64,000 nucleotides of DNA from Aristolochia californica (taxonomy: Eukaryota > Streptophyta > Magnoliopsida > Piperales > Aristolochiaceae). Positions 25,455-38,490 of the stretch are shown one piece after another. Every line of letters starts with the position of its first letter. Position 1 is the stretch's first letter. A program made the translations under genes and the position numbers. Location of the stretch: assembly GCA_029961685.1 (NCBI GenBank), contig JARWKL010000005.1, positions 45,272,211-45,336,210 of the forward strand, written 5' to 3'. The notes under the pieces are model-generated. The model worked only from the letters and a program-made list of their open reading frames with translations, did no database searches and was not told the origin of the DNA.

Positions 25455-28240
25455 GTACAGATATTGTTGTTGTGGAAGCCACATACTTCTTGTACAGTAC
25501 GTCAGCATCCACAACGTTCTTTTGCCAGTACGGCAAGCGGCCATTTTTGTATATAGAGAGAGCCTATGTGGTTAGAAGCGATCCAATTGGGCTGATTTTT
25601 TTCTGCCTAGTTCTTTCGCTGTCCTGGGAGGGGGGTTGAAACTGTATTTATCTTCGAGTGCTGATCTTTCTGCCTTGTTATGATATAAAGCTGATGTATC
25701 GTATTTATATGTTTATTTCTGTATCAGTCAGAGAGTAGGATATATGGTGAAGCAAATGCTGAGTGATGTACTCGGTGCAAATGCAGGTTGAAGTACTAGT
25801 GAGAGTTAGGTTGTCGTTCCCGTTGGAATTTAAAGCAGAAGAGAATTAAATCAATACAAATTCTATGATCTTTGTATACCGATACCAGTTGTTATCTTCA
25901 AGTAGAAGCAATGTCATGATCCGGTGGTGTCCTTATCTACAACTCTTCTAGATTTGCTTGCTTATTGTTTCTAGGCATCGATTAGCAGGTTGGTAAACAA
26001 ATATTGGATCCTTGTGCTCTTTTCAGAGTTTTTTTTTTTTTTTTTTTTTAATAAACTGTTTAAACAATTGTTACTAGAGGATTAGCAAAATATCTGAAGC
26101 GAATATGCATATTGGGTGGGTCGTCTCGGAAGGATATTTCTCTCAATCCAGATGGTCGATCAAATATTTTTAACCAAAGCATCTATTTCGAAAGTAGTTT
26201 CAGTGTCTGAGCTGAGCTTAGCCATGGGAGTTTCTACAATGTAACGTCAAGCAGTTTTTAGGGTCATCGCCTTCTCTACCCAAAGCACTCTGGTATCTTT
26301 TCCCCTTTCATATTATATCTTTTCATCTATGCACCACGGAAACTTTCTATTGGCCATGAGTCGGCATGCATTACAGGAAATTCCAAGGGTGTCCGCTCTG
26401 CTCCATCTTCCGAAGCTTCTTGTCTGTCATTGGATTTGAGTTATGTTCACACTTAACCAACTGAAAGTGACCGGCCCAAAAAAGGTCTAGAAGAAATTGC
26501 ACCTCAAATCTAATCGGAAGCAGAACTCAGAAAATATGCGCAAGATTCCTAGTCCATACTTGGCAGCATGCTGGCCAATTTCAACAACTACCTCCGTTCT
26601 TCAGTTTGACACCTCAAAGTCCAAACTGCCCAAAAACTGTGGCTAACCAAGTCTCAGAAAGTACGCTAAAAGTAAAGTAGTCTTCCTATCTCATACACCC
26701 CAAATATAAAAAAAACAAAAAAAATGCATGGGAATCGGGATTGAGCGACGAGTCTGTAACGCGACTCCAACACGTAGTGTATTTCAAAGGATCTATACAT
26801 TTGTTTGACGTTCAAAGTCCAATCTGTAACTGATTAACCAGGTGGATGTAAATTCTGAATCCTTTAGACAGATACCCCGTTTAGTGTTCCCAATGACAAC
26901 TTTCTTCCAGAACGTGTCGCCCACAAGGCCACAGGGCGGTGGCCGGAGGTGACGCAAGGGGATGAGACGGTAAACTGACGACCCATTTCCGTGGTTACTG
27001 GTTACAGCATGAAGAAGATAAGGCTCCCCTTTCTCTCTCTCCCCCTGTCGTTCTTCATTGACTCGAAGGAAGACCATTAAGCCCCGTCTCCCAATCGTGC
27101 CCTTACACGCCTCTTCCTGGTCAGTGTTCCTTTCTTTGATGAATTTCACCCCAGAAAGTAGAAACCGCGTTTGAGGCGAAGGGGCGAATGAGGGGTTGGT
27201 GTCGGTTGGTGTTATTGGTCTCCAGTCTCTGCTATTGCGATAAGGCTGTTTACGTCTGTTTGTTTGAGAATCCAGGGATCATGAAGTTGATGCTAGACCA
27301 AGCATTCATGGCCACGAACTCACAACTGTCAAAACCCGTCTCCATCTTTCCTCCTCGACTTTTAATATTTAAAAATGATAAACGTAATTATAATAGCCCT
27401 ACCAAGACCTGGAACAACCTGATGGGCCCAGTTAGTGGGCCTTCGCTTCATAGCTTGACAAGAGCCCACTCTACTTCATGGAACGTGACAGACCACCCTC
27501 GGGAAGTGGACAAGCCGCCTAAAGGAGGGAAAAGGGACGAACGAACTTGGATAAGTGGGCCCGGATCACTTGCTAAAAATAGCCATATATTTTTATTTTT
27601 TTAATTAGCTGTAATTATTTTTGAGAAGTGAGCACTTCGATACAAGGACGGAAGAGCCACTGGACTGTCGCCCGTATTTTGGTCTAAAAAGGCGCAGATC
27701 TGTTACACGTGGGAGACCCGCCGCTGATGCGGTGCGGGGTCTTGTTCCTTGCCTCCCCCCTCCTCTTCCGCCTCTAACGGTCGAATATCTGACCGTTGAG
27801 AATAGTTGTTTTCTCAAGTGCACCCATCCCAGCTTCTACAAAGTACGTAATGAAAATTACCTATATACCCTCTATAATATATCTTCTAATTAAAAATATA
27901 TTTATAAAATTAAATTAAAATATACTATAAAAAATTATAAAATTAAATTAAGAATATGCGATCATTTATTGCTCATGCGGAAGTCACCAGATAATATGAA
28001 ATTTTTAATTAGTAATATTATAATCAGTAAGGGGTATTTTAGTATTTTATTAAAAAAGGGTATTTTCCAGGAAATTATCCTTAAATTTTAATTTAATCTT
28101 CATGATCTTGTGCAAAGGGATAATCATCGTGCCTGTACATGAATACAGACGATGGACACGAGTCATGAAGTATGGTAAACACCGAACTAGTTTCTGTTGA
28201 TCGGACGGCTCACAGTTGATCCTCTAACACATTCTCCGCT
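25455..28240. other. VAL 3' flank and intergenic region
   Basis: The first ~400 bases read as the 3' UTR of the VAL gene. The rest holds no recognisable gene. A 118-codon open frame on the minus strand at 26793-27149 has no similarity I can name and no splice or composition support. DNA at about 27840-28070 is very AT-rich. A CACGTG core sits at 27706-27711. Confidence 0.5.
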
Positions 28241-28243
28241 CCT

Positions 28244-28252
28244 TATATAAAA
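28244..28252 (+). promoter_or_regulatory. TATA box of the DUF4408/DUF761 gene
   Basis: TATATAAAA sits 160 bases upstream of the start codon at 28412. It is followed by a CT-rich leader with a TCTCTC run at about 28321-28340, typical of plant core promoters and 5' UTRs. Inferred from motif and position only. Confidence 0.6.
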
Positions 28253-28411
28253 GCTCTCTCCTTCTGTCACCTCCATCTCGAAGTCGCTCGCGCACAGCTC
28301 ACTACTCTTACCTACGCTCCTCTTTCTCTCTCTCTCTGCAGTAGAACGCTAAGAGATTCCTTCTGAAACAGCCGAAACTGAAGTATACCCTGTTGTCTCT
28401 CTGTGGAAGGA

Positions 28412-29722
28412 ATGGCGAGCGGCTCAATCTTCTCCGTCAAGACTCTGCTTCTGTCGACTGGTGTTCTATCCACGGCGCTCGTCTTGAAGTTCTCTCTGCC
28501 CTCCATTTTGAGCTTTCTGCTTTACGAGGTGCCTCTCTTGTACGGCTTGCTTCACTCGTGGCTCACGCCCCCGTATCTTTACTTCGTTATCAATGGGATC
28601 ATTATCACCATCGCGGCTTCGTCGAGGTTTCAGCAGAAGGGGGAGGTAGCAGAAGCGGCGCCGTCGGGGAAGATCGTGGCTGTGGCCGAGGCTGAGATCC
28701 GGCCTGACTATGTGGTTGCGGAGCCGGCGAGGTTTGGAGAGCCGGAGGCTAGAGTGGCGGCAGGAAAGACAGATGAGGAGGGGGAAGAGAAAGAGGAGTT
28801 TGTGATCTCGAGGGCGGATTATTCGTTGTCAAGGGGCAATTCGATGGAGGTTCCGTTGGAGTATCAGCTGACGATGACGGAGAGGCCGCCGGCTTCCGCG
28901 AGGTTCGGTCACCGAAAAAACGTGAAAGCCAGCCCAGAAGGTAGCGAAAAGTGCTTACCAGAAACCTTTTGGCTTTAAAAATCACCTCTTTTTTATTTCT
29001 AGTTCTAGCTGTTCGGTACAAAAAAAAAAAAAAAAAAAAGTAATTAACTTGACTGAAAGGATGTCAGCAAAACGCTAATATTCTCTAGCCGGACGGTTTC
29101 CAACGCTGCCGGTGCGGCGTTGCCTCTGCTCGAACTGCCAAAGATTCATTGTTTCCTAGCATCTAGCAGAAACTGAAACTCTAAATAAAATTTTATCGTG
29201 CGCATTTCGAAAATTTTCTTTAATTTTTTCCCCTTATTTTGGATCCTTCCCTGAGCTCCGGCTGTCACCGGAAGTTCTGGTTGACACCTCTGTTGCAGTG
29301 AGAATAACAGCTGTAAATTCTCCAAATCTGGTGCAGGCAGTAAGCTGCTCGGAGTATCGAAGCCGAAGCGACACGAGACGCTGGAAAGCACGTGGAAGAC
29401 GATCACTGAAGGGCGGCCGATGCCGCTTACTCGCCACCTGAAGAAATCCGACACCTTCGAATCGAACGGCCGGGCGAGAACGGATGCGACGGAAACATCG
29501 ACGCCGATGAAGAAATCAGAGACGTTCAAGGAGCGGACGGGGGCTCCGTCTCCCTCGCCCTCCCCGGGTTCCGGGAAGCTCCGGAAAGAGCCGTCGCTGA
29601 GTCAGGATGATCTGAACCGCCGGGTCGAAGCTTTCATCAAGAAGTTCAACGAGGAGATGAGACTGCAGAGGCAAGAGTCGTTCAAGCATTACATGGAAAT
29701 GGTTAACCGTGGTAGCTCCTAG
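28412..29722 (+). CDS. DUF4408-DUF761 membrane-anchored protein (cotton-fibre-expressed family), 2 exons
   Basis: Exons 28412-28940 and 29337-29722 encode 304 residues. The N-terminal ~70 residues are the DUF4408 hydrophobic module with two membrane segments (FSVKTLLLSTGVLSTALVLK, then SWLTPPYLYFVINGIIITIA). A long charged, Ser/Pro-rich linker follows. It contains RPMPLTRHLKKSDTFE and repeats the phrase KKSETFKE. The C-terminal DUF761 motif reads SQDDLNRRVEAFIKKFNEEM, then RLQRQES. Function is unknown for the family; relatives are annotated as cotton fibre proteins, and Arabidopsis members appear in stress and growth datasets. The ATG is the first in frame after a TATA box and CT-rich leader. 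The GT donor is in GAAG|GTAGCG and the acceptor in GTGCAG|GCAGT. If the intron is retained, translation stops after about 13 extra codons. Confidence 0.88.
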
Positions 29723-31364
29723 GTACCCATTAGAGGACCTCTCTCTCTCTCTCTCTCTTCCCCTTCTGCCTCTCCATTTCTGAAATGAAATCTGGAGAAA
29801 AATAGTTTAGATTTTTCTTCAGATTTTAAGGTGAAACTCAATAGGGTCTGCTTGAATTACTGGTTTGGGCTATAGTTTTTTGTGGTTTGTGAAGTACAGA
29901 GATCAATATTTACATCAATGTTTCTTCTGAAAATATGTCAATTATGCATGGTTTCTTTAATTCGTTTCATATATCAAAAGGGTACTCTGAATGAGAACAA
30001 AACACGGCTCAAAATCTGAATTCTATCCAAGGCACACGTATGAAGTTTCGAGACCCCCAAGCTCTCAGAAACCCACACGTCAGAATTGTTCTCTCTGACC
30101 ATTGGAGCCACAGACGCGAAAACCTTCCATGAAATTTTCTTCTTGTTCTGTGCGGCGAACCTATGGTCTCCATGTTTATCTTTCAGCCCAAATCAGTCAA
30201 AACCAGGATCACCGACTGCTCTCTGTTCAAGGCAAGTAACGAAGATGATCTTCACTACCTCACAAATCTGGCAGCTTGGACTCTGTTGGGGCGAGACTGA
30301 AGAGTGTAGTAAAATTAAGACCACCGTCCTTCCCTCAATCTTTGACGAACAATTCTGTTAAAGAGAAACGTCGTTTTCTGATTCTTACCCTGATAAAAGT
30401 GAAAAAAAACGAAAAGAAAAAGATAAACGTTAGTAATCGTTGGTGAATAGTAGCTATCTGTAACCATCATCGTGACAGAAAGTTGCCTCAATTTCCTCAG
30501 GGAAAAAACAAAACAAAACAAAGCTTTCTCGCGTCATGTTGAGAGTCTTACCAGCAAATCTTGTCTTCTCTCTAGAAGACGTATGTGACATTGCCAAATT
30601 TAATGGTCGGCCACAAGCTCGGGTGGGTTATTCTCTCCCTCTCCCTCTCTCACCATTCTCCATGGCATGTGACGAGTGTAGAATCTTGTGAACACCTCCC
30701 ACATCTGAATATTTAACACTTGAAAATAGCTTCCAGTGGTGGGCTTGTGTATACATTTAAGAGTTGACCCAGTGAAGTCAGTTGATATTTTGGACCTTAT
30801 ATCTTAAACAGTATTATTTTTATAGCTGCAATCTAGTTTATTCGACTTTCTTTGAAACAACAGTTTCCTACTTGCATAAAAATATCTAAATCTGTACTTA
30901 GTATGCTGGCCGGTGAACCTATCCTTGGTAGTCCATGCAAGTTTTCACAAGAACGAAGAAACATGAGTTTCCCTTTGTAAGAACCATATGGGGGTTCTCG
31001 GTTAGGAATTTCAAATGCATTTCAGAGGAGATCCTTAATAAACGGCGGAACCGGTGGATACGTTTCCATTGTTCCATCTCCAAACGTAAGGGCCGCTTGC
31101 AGCCTAGAGTGCATGCATGTCAATAGTGGTTAGAGGAGCAAAGAGTGATCTGTGTAAAGAAACTCGGGCAAAATTACTTATTGTTATATGAGGAATCTTA
31201 CATCCAATACAGACAAAACATGTCCATAATCAATTCACTGCAAGTTGACCATTAGATAGCAGCTACTTGAGATTCTTCCACTATCAAATAGAGGACAGAG
31301 GCTAGATGTCGTTCAGCAATTCACAAGACTTGCACCTGTTAAATTTTTAAAGGCTGTTCCATGG
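29723..31364. other. Convergent intergenic region
   Basis: Lies between the 3' ends of the DUF4408/DUF761 gene (plus strand) and the CcdA gene (minus strand). A CT run at about 29740-29757 belongs to the 3' UTR of the former. I see no gene; short frames at 30086, 30315 and 30935 have no family match. Confidence 0.5.
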
Positions 31365-34300
31365 TTACATTGCCATTGTTGTTGCAGGAAACAACCGATC
31401 CAGCAGAGTATATACTCCCCCACCCAGAAGAAGCGCGCCACTGCAAAACAATCATCAAGCAGAGAAACAAATAAACCCAGATAACTGGAGGACGAAGAGC
31501 AATTTAGTAGCTTCAAGAATAGTTTAAGCAGTCCAGACAAATCTTAGTGACCTGACGAAGCCCAAAATCACAGAGTGCAGATTAGTGACCTATAATAAAA
31601 CTCAACCCACAGCAAAACAATCATCAAGCAGAGAAACAAATAAACCAAGATAACTGGAGGACGAAGAGCAATTTAGTAGCTTCAAGAATAGTTTAAGCAG
31701 TCCAGACAAATCTTAGTGACCTGACGAAGCCCAAAATCACAGAGTGCAGTTTAGTGACCTATGATAAAACTCAACCCACTGCAAAACAATCATCAAGCAG
31801 AGAAACAAATAAACCAAGATAACTGGAGGACGAAGAGCAATTTAGTAGCTTCAAGAATAGTTTAAGCAGTCCAGACAAATCTTAGTGACCTGACGAAGCC
31901 CAAAATCACAGAGTGCAGTTTAGTGACCTATAATAAAACTCAACCATTTTTTGACAATCATTTTATATTTTGGACCATGAGCCAGTTGATCTTGTTCAAC
32001 AACCTAAAGATTGTATTTAGTAGCGGGGTGGGCACAGGGGTGGTTTTAAGGAATCCAACTCCATAACCCTGTCCTCACCCCTCCCTGCTACTGGACTGGG
32101 GCCTTCTCAACCTCATCCCTGCCATTCGGCCCACCTCTCAATCCTGTCCCCACCACACCTTACTTGATTTTCAATCTTAACCCTATGTTTCCTCGTATAG
32201 TTGTTTAAAAATAAAGTCACATAAATTTTAAAATATAAATAAACTTAGAGATATTCGCCCCACCCTAAATCAGTGAGGGGTTTTGGATTTCACCCTATCC
32301 CCACCCTACAAGGTTAAATAGTAATTCCATCCCCACATTTAGTGGGGCAGGTATGATGGATTTCCTGTGAAGCCCACCCCTGTATTTTCCAAAACCAGCT
32401 CAAGCACACAAAAATAGTACATTTTAATCTGTTCCTGCGCAAAGGAAGTGATTTGGTTGCTAATGCTGACATGCCCTTCTTTTCTTGGCCACCTCACTTT
32501 GTTTGATCTTCCAAGCTTTTCTTATACATCTTGCTTTTGGCTTTCTAGATAAGCTAGGAAAGGCAATGCAATTTTACAAAAAGCAGTAAAATAATCAATT
32601 CTTTGAGCTTAAATACATGGATAAACTGAAAACTTGAATAGAAAAATGAACTACAATAGTTCTGGAAAGAAATTCTACCTTATTGGATTTATCCAGGCTG
32701 AGAACTTGCGGAAAGAAAGCAAGCTCTGCACATCATAAAATTGAAAACAATTTAATTATGAGCAAAAGAGTCTACTATCAAGGAAAAAAATCTCTCAAAT
32801 CAAGGCCATACCTGTAATGCACCAGCAAAAGATGCAGCAAGTAGAAGAGGGGCAATGTAGCCAGTTGTATATGTTAAAAGCAAGCTGCCTCCCACAACTG
32901 GATCCTGTTACATCGAGTGTGCTCAGTACTGAGTTACAGATAAAGATGATCAACCTATATACTGAGTATAAATAACTTTCCATTAACGTCGTGCTTCTAG
33001 CTCTTCATAAGTTTCAATATGTGCATAGTTATTTTCTATTGGCTCCTTCATGGAGTTGAGTACAGAGTCTGCCAGCAATATACTGCAGAAATGTGCCCCA
33101 ACAGTGAACATCTAGGCTCCCTTAGTCTATCAATAGATTTTATAATTTTTTTATGGTGCCAACTGAAAGCTAACAACAAAATTCAAATAAATAAATAATA
33201 ATAATAACAACAATACTACTACTAACTCACACGTTTTATTTTCTCATCTAGGTCAAACGTTTATAATAAAAGCAAGATGTTTGCCATCTAGTCACAAATT
33301 TTATTTTCTCATCAGTATAAATTTAATATCTTTGAAACACATTATGTACTTGCAATGGTTCCCAACTTCCCAAAAGGTTAAAAGACATGAATACCTTTGA
33401 TGCAGCCACATATCCCAGCAGAGTAGCAAGTACTGGTGTACTGCAAGGTGATGCAGCTAAGGCAAACGTGAGACCAGCCAAATAAGACTGTACACCTGAA
33501 AACCAACAAATTGGCTCAATATCAACATATGGATCAAATGAATGTAAAGGACTTTCTGACAAAGGAAAAGAGAGTTACTTGAAGGAAAGCTAGCAGCAGC
33601 ACTGCGGGGGTCAAAGTTATCAAAAAAAGAGGGAAGTTGTAATTCAATTACCTGTAAAAAGAGACACAGTGTGAGCAACAGAGCATTGCATGTGATATTC
33701 TCAGTTTGAGAGCCAAACATACATAACCTTCTTAGAATGAGATCAAGTTTCAAAATAAATGTTAGGATGTTGATCATAACTGATGTAAACAAATGTTATA
33801 AACAAAAGGATAACAATACTGTCTCATATACACTCTACTTTTTCTATTGAAAGACAAAAGTGGCTAATACTTTCAACTAGGGGGGTCTTCCAAGCGATTG
33901 ACAAGAAGAAAAAAAACAAGAACACTCACAAGAACAGAATACTGACATGGGTGAGCATGAACAAGTGTGATAAGTACAGATCAGGATGGTGGATTCAGGG
34001 ATTATAGAGCCCATGGTTCTAATATTACATTTTGGTTGTAATCAGGCAATCAATATCTGATATCAAAAGGGTACATTAGAAGCTTTTGCTTGCTGGATTT
34101 CAACATTATTCTTCTGGGTATTCTCTGAACTGGATACTTATTCATTACCTCCAGGTCCATGTAAAACATTGGCTCTCTCACACTTGTATGGATCATTTCA
34201 GGGGTTTGCTCACTAATGTGGCAGAAAAGAAGAGAGAAACTAGTGGAGGAATAGAGGCAAAAGAAAACAGTAAAGAAAACAAAATCCAAGCATGCTCATG

Positions 34301-37300
34301 ACAGTCCATAAAACCAAGATTTAGTCATGGGCCCTCACAATTTATTAGGTTCTTTAGGCATTTTGTAATCACTTAACAGTCATAAATAATTCTCTAATAT
34401 GCTACAGATAGCTTACTAAAGCTATTGAAAAAATGAATAGAAATAAGATACTACAGAAATTTTCTCTTAATACATTAGAAATATCCTAAAAGGTATTACT
34501 ACCTCTAAAAGGTTCAAACCCATAAGAACCGCTATGCCAGAAGCAGCCAGTGGAAGGCCCTGCCCAATTTGTCCATAAGCCTTCCCGGCAAAAGATGCAG
34601 CTATTCCAAGGAGTGCAAGTGTTGTTGCAAGTCCCAGCGAGAACGCAAATGAATTCCCAATTATCTGAATAAAATAAAATAAAAAAATATAAAATGGTTA
34701 AAACAAATCCAACAGGAAGTGTTCAAGAAAAGAAAGCTGAAACTAAACTTGTTCCTTTTCTGTTTAATCTGTTCCAAGGGAAAGAAAAAGGAAATGAATT
34801 TTTTTTTCTTCATGGAAGCATAATCAAGAAGCCAACTTCAAAATAGTTGGCCCTGTCCATTAAGTAAAAAATAGACAATTCTAGACATTGAGGTATACAA
34901 AGAAAAACAGGCAAACCAAGTAGCCTGACCTCAGACACAACTTTGGCATTTTAAAACTAATATCCTGACGCTTTTGTACAATAATAACAAGGTGAGGAAC
35001 TCTAATATCAAAAATGTACCTGGTAAGAATTTTTACCTCAGCTCGGCTTTTTCCAGAGCCAAAAGCCCCTGAGTTATATCCAACAAAAGTTATCAGCTTC
35101 CCATGCCAAAAAAATGCAAATATTAAGCAAATGCCACTGTAGTGTAAACATGAACCTAATTTACTGGCATTACTGAATTATGCAGTGCATTTATGCAGCC
35201 TACCATGCATGCTATCCAGAACCATCATTTGAAAGGTTCTTTCATGGAAAGGATACATTTAAAAATTCTTCTGAACGGAACAAGAGTATCTTTCACGATT
35301 GATCCTTATTACTGAAGAACAATTAGGCAACTTTTGTTACCCACAATTCGTAACCTATTGGTATGTATATCACAGTAGTTGGTGATCCCAACACCACCAA
35401 TTCAGTGTCTCTTCATTGACCATGGTATGCTACTATATCTTTTCCAATCATAACATAAAGGAACATAAACATACCAATGTATCCAAGGGTAAGTGGTAAA
35501 ACACTTAGAGTACAGGGGGAAAGACTTGTCACAAGTCCCGCACCAAAAATAACTGCTAAGCTGCAGAGTAGGAAAAACCATCATAGTTAATAAGGACAAA
35601 ATTCACCTACTAGTCTCATTGATTGTGAGATTAAGCATGGAAAATGAACCTAGAGAAGCTGAGAGCAGATAATTGGTCCTGGACAGCTTCATTGGCCTGT
35701 TGCCCAGCTGAATATAAAAAGCCACCAAACCACTCCCCAAGGTTTATGTCAGCCAAAATAGGAGCAGACACTACTCCGTCCTGTCTTGAAAAAAAAAAAA
35801 AAAAATTGTCACTCCTCATATTTTTAAACAAAGCACAATTTCTGTGTGGAATGATGATGCTGTGATCAGAAGTAAAAAAGAAAATTTTTTAAAGCCTTGA
35901 GATTGAAGAAAGATTTATGAAGTTCAAGCACACAGAAATCAGGTGGAACTGGCAGTACAAAAAGAAGAAGCACTCAGCACTCACCATGACTTTTTCCAAA
36001 GGGAAGGCCTTTACAGCATCTGTTGGAACCAAACTTGCCACTAACAACAGGAATAGCAAAATAAATTTACCATAGCTTCAAGATATTAAAAGACATTGCT
36101 GGAACAACAAAACCATAGTAAATTGTTTCTTTCTTCTTTGACCAGAATGAATGTTCTGGAATTTGAAGTGCACATGCGTTGAAATGAAAAGTAAAGAATG
36201 AAGAACACAACAGTTCCCCTGTCAAGTAAGCAAGAAAGATTCCATATGTTAAAGGTACATTTTATACTTCTAGTAATGTTCAGATTCCCAATCAACCATG
36301 ACAATACATCAGAGCTTCACTGATGACCAAAAGAAAACTCTCTCCTATAATAAATATTAATTGTTACATTACATACTTGTGGAGAAGCCACGTACCTGAT
36401 ATGGTGCAAGCTAACTTGATAAGATGAGAACCAATTCTTCTAGTACTGTCAGGCAATGTAAGAACATCTTCACCAGACGTCAGATTACTTGGTAGCAAAG
36501 ATCTTTCAGATAACTTTCCAGGAATTTGGAGCTTAATTTCTGATTAAAAGTACAAAAAAAAAAAAAAAAATGTACAAGAGAAGCAAAGTGAGACAACATC
36601 TTCTTTAACTGTTTAGTTTTATGCTTGCATGTATGAATCAAATAGTACAGGCACAACAAATGACACAGAAAAAGAGCTTTTGCCCGTTTATTCTTGCAAA
36701 GGCAAGGAATTAGAATTATTCTTAGGAGAAGAAGAAACTCCTACTTCTCCAACTGGATGATACTAAATGTACCAATTTCTGACACCTAGCGTCGATTCAA
36801 ACCAAGGTCATAATAAAAGCTCATCAGCTAACAGAAACTTAAGTTCAAACTCAAATATAAATTTAGCCGCGCCTCCTATAAGAAAGATGAGAAATAATTC
36901 CTGAACTCGTGGAAACCAGCATAGACTGAAAGTCCGAAATGCTCCGATATGAAACAACCACCATAACACAAGGACTCGGTGGTAAATTCTCCATCGCAGC
37001 ACATCACATAGGCTGATCTTAATTTGGAAAAAAAAAAACGTGATTTCTGAACCTCTGCTTTGGTTTTCACTAAGAATAAAGTAAATAAAATTTCAAAAAC
37101 AAGTTAACGTCATCAGATTCAAACTAAGCTCAAATTTTGACGCGCAGACTGATGTCACGAATCATATATTTAAATCAGTTGAACAAGAAAAGGAATAGGT
37201 GCGCAACATCAGAAATTAAAGAAGAAGATGAGGAGTGAAATTTCCAATATTACCAGAACGAGTTCTGTCTCTACAGACGGGAATTCTAGGAGGAATGAAG

Positions 37301-37332
37301 ACGCTGCCCAGCCGACTCCAAACAAACGACAT
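31365..37332 (-). CDS. CCDA: Chloroplast cytochrome c biogenesis protein CcdA, 12 exons
   Basis: Thylakoid thiol-disulfide transporter that carries reducing equivalents from stroma to lumen, needed for haem attachment during cytochrome b6f assembly. Exons in transcript order: 37332-37254, 36539-36396, 36040-35985, 35780-35650, 35560-35475, 35068-35037, 34664-34503, 33651-33579, 33495-33395, 32904-32812, 32725-32679 and 31440-31365. All phases close, giving 359 residues, close to the known plant protein. A basic transit-like leader ([16 protein letters not shown]) precedes six predicted membrane spans. The two redox cysteines sit in matching contexts: [20 protein letters not shown] (near residue 150) and [20 protein letters not shown] (near 270). 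Other signatures are [30 protein letters not shown] and [19 protein letters not shown]. The last intron holds a 169-bp tandem triplication that begins at its own acceptor. Confidence 0.93.
31441..31945. repeat. 169-bp tandem repeat, three copies
   Basis: Three near-identical units start at 31441, 31610 and 31779, exactly 169 bases apart, and differ at only a few positions. They lie in the last intron of CcdA. The first base of unit 1 abuts exon 12, so on the minus strand each unit ends with the intron acceptor tract TTGTTTTGCAG; the middle copy carries TTGTTTTGCTG instead. The low divergence points to recent duplication. Confidence 0.95.
33187..33226. repeat. Low-complexity AAT/ACT trinucleotide tract
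   Basis: A compound run of AAT-, AAC- and ACT-type units in a CcdA intron. Confidence 0.7.
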
Positions 37333-38490
37333 CTCTAGTCTCAGTGTCGGGAGAGGAAGGCGTGGGCGAGTTTTTCTTCTTCAGCGCTCTCCGAGTATCT
37401 CTAATAGGATGGAGATTTTTTCATTTTTTTGTTTTTAGTTGGAAAACGAAGGAGATAATTCATCTTTCATAGTTGTCCCGGAAACAAAATAAGGAGGCGT
37501 GGAGCCCTCCTAAAATTTTTAAGCGAGTTCTGCTGGCACGCCCATAAGGTCATCTGGTCAATCAAGAAGCGCGGTAGATTGAAAATTCTTATTTTTCATT
37601 TTTTTTAACAATTATGTTAATTTTTTAGAAGAAATTTTTTTGGTTTGATTCCTCTTATCTTTGGGAAATATTTAAAAAAATATGAAATTAAATTTCCCAT
37701 TACACTAAAAAAAAATAAAAAATAGAGCTTTCTATCACTTATTCGCTGATTTATTTTTTAATATTAATAAAAATTATCAGTTTGATTCCTCTCATCTTTG
37801 GGAAATATTTATAGTTTTTTGTATATGAAACCGATGCATACTGGACTGTAAATCAGGTGTATCATACATGAACGCGAGCAGATAGAAGTATCTACTGTGT
37901 TTCGATTTTTGTATATATTTTCTCTAACCATCTTGTCCTGGCGTTTAGTTTGAAGCTGCTGAAACACAGTTTCACCTGCTATAACCAGAGTCCTATCTAG
38001 AGATGCTGCAACTCAATATTCTTGAAAACCCAATTGCTTAACAGTGTACATAGTCCCAGTTTACAAAAGGTAATTAGTACATAGAAGTCACACAGAAGCC
38101 TTATTCATCATCTTGCAAAGTATTATTCTTGCACAGTTATTCTAAGACGAGAACATAACACAGGTAAACAAAATTTATTAGGAGCTTTACAAATGTCCAT
38201 AATGGTAGGTAATGGATGTAGTTCTTGTGGATTGTTCACCTGTTCGGTTCAAGTAGAACAAAAGAAACTAAAAACGTTTTTTGACTTCTCGAAAAATATC
38301 ATTGTTTCAGTTTGCAAATCTTATGTTTTTTCCTTTCTCCTCCTTTCTTCTCCAACCAACAGGGCCATAGAGAAATAAAATTCGACCATCAAGGAATTTT
38401 CTGTTATCAAGCGGGCTTCTTTCCTGTAAATGGTAAATCATATACAATGGTAAACTTCAACTTAAGATACCACACCGTATGATCTACTTC
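37333..38490. other. CcdA promoter side and 3' flank of the next gene
   Basis: The region just above 37332 is the 5' leader and promoter of CcdA (minus strand). DNA at about 37580-37850 is AT-rich with a locally repeated phrase (TTTGATTCCTCT, then ATCTTTGGGAAATATT at about 37645-37672 and again at about 37780-37810). No gene is seen. Confidence 0.5.
37640..37812. repeat. Short direct repeat
   Basis: A phrase of about 30 bases built on GTTTGATTCCTCT and ATCTTTGGGAAATATTTA occurs twice about 135 bases apart, with AT-rich DNA between. It may be a decayed tandem or transposon end. Confidence 0.6.

Noticed and set aside
26793..27149. 118-codon minus-strand open frame between VAL and the DUF4408 gene
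   Set aside because: No recognisable domain and no surrounding gene signals; probably chance.
31441..31945. Possible CRISPR-like array
   Set aside because: Three contiguous 169-bp units without spacers, in a plant intron; a simple tandem duplication.
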